The notes under the pieces were generated by a model. That model was not told the origin of the DNA. It was given only the letters and a program-made list of their open reading frames with translations, and ran no database searches. Shown here one piece after another: positions 29,207 through 35,113 of a DNA stretch of 64,000 nt. The stretch is from Zoogloea sp041908905 (lineage in GTDB: Bacteria > Pseudomonadota > Gammaproteobacteria > Burkholderiales > Rhodocyclaceae). Numbering within the stretch: position 1 is the stretch's first letter; each line of letters opens with the position of its first letter. The stretch spans positions 124,001 to 188,000 of the forward strand of contig NZ_JAYREK010000001.1 in the NCBI RefSeq assembly GCF_041908905.1. The letters are read 5' to 3'. A program made the position numbers and the translations under genes.

Positions 29207-30397
29207 ATGAAGACAGCACGTGATTTCCTGCTCGCAGCACGCCGCTGCGAGATGCGCGACCTGGAGAAACTCGCGCAGAGCTGCGCGCTGGTGCTGGCGG
29301 TCGGCGAGCTCGTGCATGGCCTGCAGCGGGAGCGCGGCTCGTCGCAGATCTTCCTGGTCTCGGGCGGGCAACGCTTCGGGCCGGAACTCGAGGCCTGCAT
29401 CCGTGACAGCCTGGCGAGCGAGGCCCGCCTGCTGGCCTGGGCCGACGGGCTGGAGGCGGATGGCGACTTCACGGGCGGCATGCGCCTGCTGACCCGCGTC
29501 GCGATCGTCGTCGAGGGCCTGGAGGGGCTGCCAGGGCTGCGCGAGACGCTCCGCGCCCGGCGGTGTTCGGGCGCCGATGCCATGCAGCAGTACACCCAGC
29601 GGATCTCCGCCCTGCTCGCGCTGATCTTCGAGGTCGCCGGGCAGGAGCGCGCCGCCGGTGCCGGCGCGCTGGCCGCGGGCCGCTGCGGCGAGCAGGGGGC
29701 GCAGCGGCTGCTGCACCTCCAGGAGCAGCAGGAGCTGTGCCTGCAGCGCTTCGAGGCCTTCTGCGCGGCGGACATCCTGCCCCGGTGGCGGGCGCTGCAG
29801 GCCCGCATGCCGCTGGCCGAACTCGAGCGCCTGCGCCGCACCCTCGCCACCGCGACGGAGGACTTCGACCCCGCGCTCACCGACCTCTGGTTCGAGCTCT
29901 GCTCGCGGCGCCTGGACCAGATCCACCTCGTCGAGGCGCACCTGGCGGAGCAGCTCAAGCAGACCTGCGAGCGCCGGATCGCGGCAAGCCGCGCGGAGCT
30001 TGAACGCCAGCAGGCGATGCCGATCGCCCCGCCGGCCACGCCCCCCGCGCCCCTCGCCGTGCTGCTGGCCGGCGGGGAATGTGCCGATGCAGGGGAGGAC
30101 GGCCTGCTCCTCGGCGCCAGCCTGGGGCCGCAGGTGACCCGCTCGATGATGGACTACATGCAGGCACAGTCCGCGCGCCTCCAGACCCTCGGCGACGAAC
30201 TCGCGGCGGTGCGCGCCACGCTGACCGAGCGCAAGCTGGTCGAGCGTGCCAAGGGCCTGCTGATGGAACACCAGGGGCTGGACGAAGGCGCTGCCTACCG
30301 CCTGCTGCGCCAGACCGCCATGAACCAGAACCGGCGCATCGCCGACGTCGCCCAGACGGTGCTGTCGATGGCCGAGCTGCTGCCGCCCCGGCGCTGA
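29207..30397 (+). CDS. nasR: Nitrate-responsive antiterminator NasR (NIT + ANTAR)
   Basis: 396 aa. The N-terminal two thirds is an all-helical NIT domain (about 20-270), including VGELVHGLQRERGSSQIFLVSGG with the Arg-rich helix that binds nitrate or nitrite. The C-terminal ANTAR domain (about 330-390, LVERAKGLLMEHQGLDEGAAYRLLRQTA) binds RNA. In Klebsiella, NasR binds the nas leader when nitrate is present and prevents termination. Both leaders downstream carry the matching hairpin pairs, which strongly supports the assignment. It is expressed from a sigma-54 promoter. Confidence 0.92.
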   Translation: MKTARDFLLAARRCEMRDLEKLAQSCALVLAVGELVHGLQRERGSSQIFLVSGGQRFGPELEACIRDSLASEARLLAWADGLEADGDFTGGMRLLTRVAIVVEGLEGLPGLRETLRARRCSGADAMQQYTQRISALLALIFEVAGQERAAGAGALAAGRCGEQGAQRLLHLQEQQELCLQRFEAFCAADILPRWRALQARMPLAELERLRRTLATATEDFDPALTDLWFELCSRRLDQIHLVEAHLAEQLKQTCERRIAASRAELERQQAMPIAPPATPPAPLAVLLAGGECADAGEDGLLLGASLGPQVTRSMMDYMQAQSARLQTLGDELAAVRATLTERKLVERAKGLLMEHQGLDEGAAYRLLRQTAMNQNRRIADVAQTVLSMAELLPPRR

Positions 30398-30441
30398 GGG
30401 CCACCGGCCGCGGCGCCTCGTGGGGCATCCCGGCGCCGCGA

Positions 30442-30458
30442 TGCACCGCCGCGGTGCA
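30442..30458 (+). promoter_or_regulatory. NtrC-binding palindrome
   Basis: TGCACC-GCCGC-GGTGCA is a perfect 17-bp dyad matching the NtrC consensus. It lies about 80-95 bases before the predicted transcription start near 30537. Confidence 0.75.
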
Positions 30459-30511
30459 GCCATCGGGCCGCGCGCCGTCCGCGGGCCCGGCCAGGCGGCC
30501 CTCCCGCCGCT

Positions 30512-30525
30512 GGCACGTTTACTGC
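30512..30525 (+). promoter_or_regulatory. Sigma-54 promoter of the nas leader
   Basis: CTGGCACGTTTACTGCT is nearly the full -24/-12 consensus: GG at 30512-30513 and GC at 30524-30525, 10 bases apart. The start should be near 30537, seven bases before the first ANTAR hairpin. Confidence 0.85.
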
Positions 30526-30543
30526 TGAGACTCCCCGCAGACG

Positions 30544-30582
30544 GCGCAGGCAACGTGGCCCGCGCCCCGGACAACGGCGTCC
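30544..30582 (+). promoter_or_regulatory. ANTAR antiterminator RNA: two hexaloop hairpins
   Basis: P1: GCGC-A-GGC [AACGTG] GCC-C-GCGC (30544-30565). A three-base linker. P2: GGAC [AACGGC] GTCC (30569-30582). Both loops have six bases with A first and G fourth, the pattern ANTAR proteins recognise. P2 shares bases 30574-30582 with the left arm of the terminator, so the two cannot form together. Confidence 0.85.
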
Positions 30583-30633
30583 ATTCCAGACTCGGGAACC
30601 CGATTTTCCCGCACGGAATGGGCGCCGTTTTTT
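30574..30633 (+). terminator. Leader terminator (attenuator) of the nas genes
   Basis: The 14-bp stem 30574-30587 / 30615-30628 has one G-U pair and is followed by TTTTTT. It would stop transcription 98 bases before the ATG of the FAD oxidoreductase unless NasR stabilises the upstream hairpin P2. Confidence 0.88.
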
Positions 30634-30730
30634 CATGGCTCCGTCCCCCGCGCGTGGCACCCCGGCGGCCATCCCGGCGCCGGGAACGACGCGGACGGAG
30701 CCGCGTATCGCGCCTTTGATTGGAGACGCC

Positions 30731-31780
30731 ATGGAAAAGCAGAAACTGGTCCTGGTCGGCAACGGCATGGCCGGCATCAGGACGATAGAGGCGCTGCTCG
30801 AGCTCGCCCCCGACCGCTACGAGATCACCGTGTTCGGCGCCGAGCCGCACGGCAACTACAACCGCATCCTGCTCTCGCCGGTGCTGGCCGGCGAGATGGG
30901 CATCGCCGAGATCATGCTCAACGACCTGGACTGGTATCGCGAGCGGGGCATCACCCTGCATGCCGGCAAGCCCGTGACCCACATCGACCGTGCCCGCCGC
31001 CAGGTCGTCGCCGCCGACGGCACCTGCGCCCCCTACGACCGCCTGCTGCTGGCCACCGGCTCGACGCCCTTCATGCTGCCGATCCCCGGCAACAAGCTGC
31101 CCGGCGTGATCGGCTATCGGGACATCCAGGACACCGACGCGATGATCGAGGCCGCCCGGGTGCACCGCCACGCGGTGGTGATCGGCGGCGAGGACGGACG
31201 GGTCGCCGCGGTGCGCTTCAAGGACGGCCTGCAGATCCCCGCCGGGCTCGTCGTGATGGCCGCCGGCATCCGTCCGAACGTCGCGCTGGCCGAGGCCTGC
31301 GGCCTCCACTGCGAGCGCGGCGTGGTGGTCAGCGACACCATGCAGACCTTCGACCCGCGCATCTACGCGGTCGGCGAATGCGTCAGCCACCGCGGAATCG
31401 CCTACGGCCTGGTCGCCCCGCTGTTCGAGCAGGCCCGGGTCGCCGCGAACCATCTCGCCGGCCACGGCATCGGCCGCTACACCGGCTCGGTGACCTCGAC
31501 CCGGCTCAAGGTCACCGGCATCGACCTGTTCTCGGCCGGGGACTTCATGGGTGGCCAGGAGAGCGAGGAGATCGTGCTGAACGATCCGCAGGGCGGGGTC
31601 TACAAGAAGCTGGTGATCCGCGACGGCAAGCTGGTCGGCGGCGTGATGTACGGCGACACCACCGACGGGCCGTGGTATTTCCAGCTGCTCAAGGACGGGC
31701 GCGACATCCGCGACATCCGTGACGTGCTGATCTTCGGCCGGGCGCTGGCCGGCGACGCGGGCCACGCCGGCCCGCACTGA
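30731..31780 (+). CDS. NirB/NasB-type FAD oxidoreductase with internal deletion
   Basis: 349 aa. It begins like the FAD domain of nitrite reductase NirB and related enzymes: VLVGNGMAGIRTIEALLE, YNRILLSPVLAGE and LLLATGSTPF. After VVIGG (about residue 155) the sequence jumps straight to EDGRVAAVRFKDG. Compared with NirB-type proteins, about 60 residues are missing, including the GxGxxG turn that binds NAD(P)H. The rest (AAGIRPN, YAVGECVSHRG) is intact. It probably binds FAD but not NADH in the usual way. It is the first gene after the NasR-controlled leader. Confidence 0.85.
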   Translation: MEKQKLVLVGNGMAGIRTIEALLELAPDRYEITVFGAEPHGNYNRILLSPVLAGEMGIAEIMLNDLDWYRERGITLHAGKPVTHIDRARRQVVAADGTCAPYDRLLLATGSTPFMLPIPGNKLPGVIGYRDIQDTDAMIEAARVHRHAVVIGGEDGRVAAVRFKDGLQIPAGLVVMAAGIRPNVALAEACGLHCERGVVVSDTMQTFDPRIYAVGECVSHRGIAYGLVAPLFEQARVAANHLAGHGIGRYTGSVTSTRLKVTGIDLFSAGDFMGGQESEEIVLNDPQGGVYKKLVIRDGKLVGGVMYGDTTDGPWYFQLLKDGRDIRDIRDVLIFGRALAGDAGHAGPH

Positions 31781-31901
31781 GCGGGCCCCGGGCCGGGCTG
31801 CGCCCTGCCCGCCCCTGCGGGGGCCAGGAAACCCGGGGCGCCCCCGCGTTACCTCGAGCGGCGCAACGCCGCGGCCTCTGATGCACCGCAACAAGCCACG
31901 G

Positions 31902-31918
31902 CGCGCCGTTTTGGTGCG
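31902..31918 (+). promoter_or_regulatory. Possible NtrC site upstream of the nitrate transporter
   Basis: CGCGCC-GTTTT-GGTGCG is a near-palindrome that deviates from TGCACC-N5-GGTGCA at a few positions. A further half-site TGCACC is at 31882-31887. Both lie 110-150 bases before the predicted start near 32029. Confidence 0.4.
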
Positions 31919-32003
31919 GTTTCTGGCCGGAACCCCGACCCGATCGGCCGGAATCGGCTGGAAAAAGCCGCCAACCAGCGGAAATTTCCACCATCGCAAA
32001 ACA

Positions 32004-32017
32004 GGCACGGAGCCTGC
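32004..32017 (+). promoter_or_regulatory. Sigma-54 promoter of the nitrate transporter leader
   Basis: AGGCACGGAGCCTGCT: GG at 32004-32005 and GC at 32016-32017 with 10 bases between. Only the first base differs from the TGGCACG form. The start would be near 32029. Confidence 0.75.
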
Positions 32018-32043
32018 TTTGTATTGCCCAGCACAGTGTTCAT

Positions 32044-32080
32044 CCCGTCAACGCCGACGGGACGATGGTAACGACGCCAT
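32044..32080 (+). promoter_or_regulatory. Second ANTAR-type hexaloop pair, before the nitrate transporter
   Basis: P1: CCCGTC [AACGCC] GACGGG (32044-32061). A three-base linker. P2: ATGGT [AACGAC] GCCAT (32065-32080). Loops again have A first and G fourth, and all four loops in the two leaders read AACGnn. A weaker alternative structure (GATGG at 32064-32068 with CCATC at 32108-32112 around a GGGCC hairpin, then TCATCTTTT) would exclude P2 and may be the terminator. Confidence 0.72.
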
Positions 32081-32138
32081 GCGCTGCTGAATCCGGGCCC
32101 CCCGGCCCCATCACTCATCTTTTGAGAGAGCACGCGAC

Positions 32139-33353
32139 ATGGACAAGAAATCCTTCCTGCAGGCCGGCCACACGCCCACGCTGCTGGCCGCCTTCCTCTA
32201 CTTCGACCTGTCCTTCATGGTGTGGGTCATCCTGGGCCCGCTGGGCATCGGCATCGCCAAGGACCTCGGGCTGTCCCACGCCGAGAAGGGCCTGATGGTC
32301 GCCACCCCGGTGCTTGCCGGCGCCCTGCTGCGGGTGGTGATGGGCGTGCTGGTGGACCGGCTGTCGCCGAAGAAGGCCGCCATCATCGGCCAGGTCATCG
32401 TGATCGCCGCGCTGCTGTATGCCTGGCTGGCCGGCGTGCACAGCTACGCGGAGGTGCTGGTGCTGGGTGGCTTCCTCGGCGTCGCCGGCGCCTCCTTCGC
32501 CGCCGCGCTGCCGCTGGCCTCCCGCTGGTATCCGCCCGAACACCAGGGCACCGCGATGGGCATCGCCGGCGCCGGCAACTCGGGCACCGCGCTGGCCGCG
32601 CTGTTCGCCCCCGGCCTCGCCGCAGCGCTGGGCTGGAGCAACGTGTTCGGCGCCGTGCTGATCCCGCTGGTGCTGGTGCTGGCCGCCTTCTGCGTGATGG
32701 CCAAGGACGCGCCGGACGCCCCGCCGCCCAAGACCCTCGCCGAATACCTGCGGGTGCTGCAGGACAAGGACGCCTGGTGGTTCATGTTCTTCTACTCGGT
32801 GACCTTCGGCGGTTTCGTCGGGCTGGCCTCGTCGCTGGTGATCTACTTCAACACCCAGTACGGCCTCGCCCCGCAGACTGCCGGCTTCTTCACCGCCGGC
32901 TGCGTGTTCGCCGGCTCGCTGGTGCGGCCGATCGGCGGCAACGTGGCCGACCGCATCGGCGGCATCAAGTCGCTGTCGGTGATGTACGTGTTCGCGGCGC
33001 TGTTCCTCGGCATCGTCAGCTTCGACCTGCCCGAGGCGTGGATGGCGCTGGCGGCCTTCGTCTGCGCGATGCTCGCGCTGGGGATGGGCAACGGCGCGGT
33101 GTTCCAGCTGGTGCCGCAGCGCTTCCACAAGGAGATCGGCGTGATGACCGGGCTGGTCGGCATGGCCGGCGGCGTCGGGGGCTTCTACCTGGCGTCCTCG
33201 CTGGGCTACTCCAGGCAGCTGACCGGCAGCTACCAGGCGGGCTTCCTGGTCTTCGCCGCACTTGCGCTGGTCGCGCTGTCCGGCCTGTCGCTGGTCAAGG
33301 CCCGCTGGCGCACCACCTGGGGCGCGCCCCACGTGACCTCGGCCCGGATCTGA
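32139..33353 (+). CDS. narK: Nitrate/nitrite MFS transporter (NarK/NasA type)
   Basis: 404 aa, 12 hydrophobic helices. The nitrate-nitrite porter motifs are present: FLGVAGASFAAALPLASRWYPP in helix 5, with GIAGAGNSGTA after it, and GMGNGAVFQLVPQRF in the second half with the second nitrate signature. It imports nitrate for assimilation. It has its own sigma-54 promoter and its own ANTAR-type leader, then continues into the kinase/phosphatase gene after 21 bases. Confidence 0.93.
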   Translation: MDKKSFLQAGHTPTLLAAFLYFDLSFMVWVILGPLGIGIAKDLGLSHAEKGLMVATPVLAGALLRVVMGVLVDRLSPKKAAIIGQVIVIAALLYAWLAGVHSYAEVLVLGGFLGVAGASFAAALPLASRWYPPEHQGTAMGIAGAGNSGTALAALFAPGLAAALGWSNVFGAVLIPLVLVLAAFCVMAKDAPDAPPPKTLAEYLRVLQDKDAWWFMFFYSVTFGGFVGLASSLVIYFNTQYGLAPQTAGFFTAGCVFAGSLVRPIGGNVADRIGGIKSLSVMYVFAALFLGIVSFDLPEAWMALAAFVCAMLALGMGNGAVFQLVPQRFHKEIGVMTGLVGMAGGVGGFYLASSLGYSRQLTGSYQAGFLVFAALALVALSGLSLVKARWRTTWGAPHVTSARI

Positions 33354-33374
33354 CCCCCCTCCCGGACCACCGCG

Positions 33375-35099
33375 ATGAGAGCAGATCATCCCGGCGCCCC
33401 GGGCGGGGCGGCGGCCGGCCCCGAAATCCGGCTCGGCCACGCCAGCGCCCAGGGGCCCCGCGCCCGCAACGAGGACTTCGTCGGCGCGGCGACCCCGGAG
33501 GGCGCCGAGCTCGCGGCCAAGGGCCTGCTGCTGGCGATCGCCGACGGCGTCGGCGGCCACGCCCATGGCCGCGAGGCGGCGGAGCAGTCGGTGCGCAGCC
33601 TGCTGGCCGACTACTTCTCGACGCCGCACACCTGGAGCGTCGAGAAGTCGATGGACACCGTGCTCGGGGCGGTCAACCGCTGGCTGCTGGCCCAGTCGTC
33701 GAAGTCCCGCGACTACGCCGGCATGGCCACCACGCTGACCGCGCTGGTGCTGCGCGGCCGGCGCTACTACGTCACCCACATCGGCGACTCGCGCGCCTAC
33801 CTGTGGCGCGACGGCGCGCTGCAGCGCCTCACCGAGGACCACAGCTGGGAGCACCCCGAGCTCTCCAACGTGCTGCGGCGGGCGATCGGCCTGGAGGCCC
33901 GCCTGCTGGTGGACCACGACGACGGCGAGCTGCTGCCCGGCGACCGCTTCGTGCTGGTCACCGACGGGGTGTGGGGCAGCCTGGGCGACGCGGGCATCGC
34001 CGAGGTGCTGCGCCGCGAGGCCGAGGCCCAGCCGGCGGCCGACGCGCTGACCCGGGAGGCCCTGCGCCGCGGCGGCCAGGACAACGCCACCGCGCTGGTC
34101 GCCGAGCTGCTCGCGCTGCCCGCCGACAACCCCCGCGACCGGCTCGCCGGCAGCCGGCGCCTGCCGCTGCCGCCGCGCCTCAAGCCCGGCGAGACGCTGG
34201 ACGGCCTGCGCGTCGACGCCCTGCTGCACGAATCGCTGGTGACCCTGCTGTACCGGGTGACCCGCATCGACGACGGCGCGGCGCTGGTGCTCAAGACGCT
34301 GCGCCCCGAGGCCGGCGATGCCGAGGCGCTGGCCGCGCTGGTGCGCGAGGAATGGCTGGCCCGCCGGGTGCCGGGGCAGGGCTTCCCGCGCATCGTCGAC
34401 CACCCGCCCCGCGCGCACCTGTACTACCTGATGAGCTGGCACCCCGGCGAGACCCTGCGGGCGGCCCTCGCCCGCGGCCACCGCTACGCTACCCACGAGC
34501 TGGTCGGGATCGGCCGCGAGCTGCTCCGGCACGTGGGCGCGCTGCACCGCCTCGGCATCGTGCACCGCGACCTGAAACCCGACAACATCCACGTGGACCG
34601 GGACGGCCAGCTGCGCCTGCTGGACCTCGGCGTCGCCGCCTCCGACGGCGACGACCTGCGCGAGATCAACAACCCCGGCACGCCGTCCTACATGGCGCCG
34701 GAGCTGTTCGGCGACGCGGCGCAGGCCGACGCGGGCACCGACCTGTATGCCTGCGGCGTCACGCTGTACGAACTGCTGACGCGCAAATACCCCTACGGCG
34801 AGATCGAGGCCTTCCAGCGCCCGCGCTTCGGCGCCCCCGTCGCGCCGACCCGCTACCGCCCGGACACCCCGGCCTGGCTGGAGGCGGTGCTGCTGAAGGC
34901 CTGCGCGCGCGACGCGAAGGACCGCTTCGAGACCGCCGAGGAGTTCCGCCTCGAACTCGAACGCGGCGCCGAGCGGCCGCTCGCCAGCCCCCGGCGCCTG
35001 CCCCTGCTCTCCCGCAACCCGGCCCTCTCGCTGAAGATCGTCGCCGGCCTATCGCTGCTGCTCAACGTCGTGCAGGCCTATCTGGCCAGCCGCACCTAG
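33375..35099 (+). CDS. Bifunctional PP2C phosphatase / Ser-Thr protein kinase
   Basis: 574 aa. N-terminal PP2C domain (about 18-260): RARNEDF, IADGVGGHAHG, THIGDSRAYLWRDG and GGQDNATALV hold the metal-binding Asp residues. C-terminal kinase domain (about 285-545): catalytic HRDLKPDN (H397-R398-D399), then DLG (417-419) in place of DFG, and PSYMAPELF as the APE region. One transmembrane helix (about 550-570) anchors the C-terminus. Such fusions recur inside nitrate assimilation operons. The target is unknown, possibly the transporter or reductase next to it. It lies between narK and nasA with short gaps. Confidence 0.93.
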   Translation: MRADHPGAPGGAAAGPEIRLGHASAQGPRARNEDFVGAATPEGAELAAKGLLLAIADGVGGHAHGREAAEQSVRSLLADYFSTPHTWSVEKSMDTVLGAVNRWLLAQSSKSRDYAGMATTLTALVLRGRRYYVTHIGDSRAYLWRDGALQRLTEDHSWEHPELSNVLRRAIGLEARLLVDHDDGELLPGDRFVLVTDGVWGSLGDAGIAEVLRREAEAQPAADALTREALRRGGQDNATALVAELLALPADNPRDRLAGSRRLPLPPRLKPGETLDGLRVDALLHESLVTLLYRVTRIDDGAALVLKTLRPEAGDAEALAALVREEWLARRVPGQGFPRIVDHPPRAHLYYLMSWHPGETLRAALARGHRYATHELVGIGRELLRHVGALHRLGIVHRDLKPDNIHVDRDGQLRLLDLGVAASDGDDLREINNPGTPSYMAPELFGDAAQADAGTDLYACGVTLYELLTRKYPYGEIEAFQRPRFGAPVAPTRYRPDTPAWLEAVLLKACARDAKDRFETAEEFRLELERGAERPLASPRRLPLLSRNPALSLKIVAGLSLLLNVVQAYLASRT

Positions 35100-35113
35100 C
35101 CAGGACACGCACC

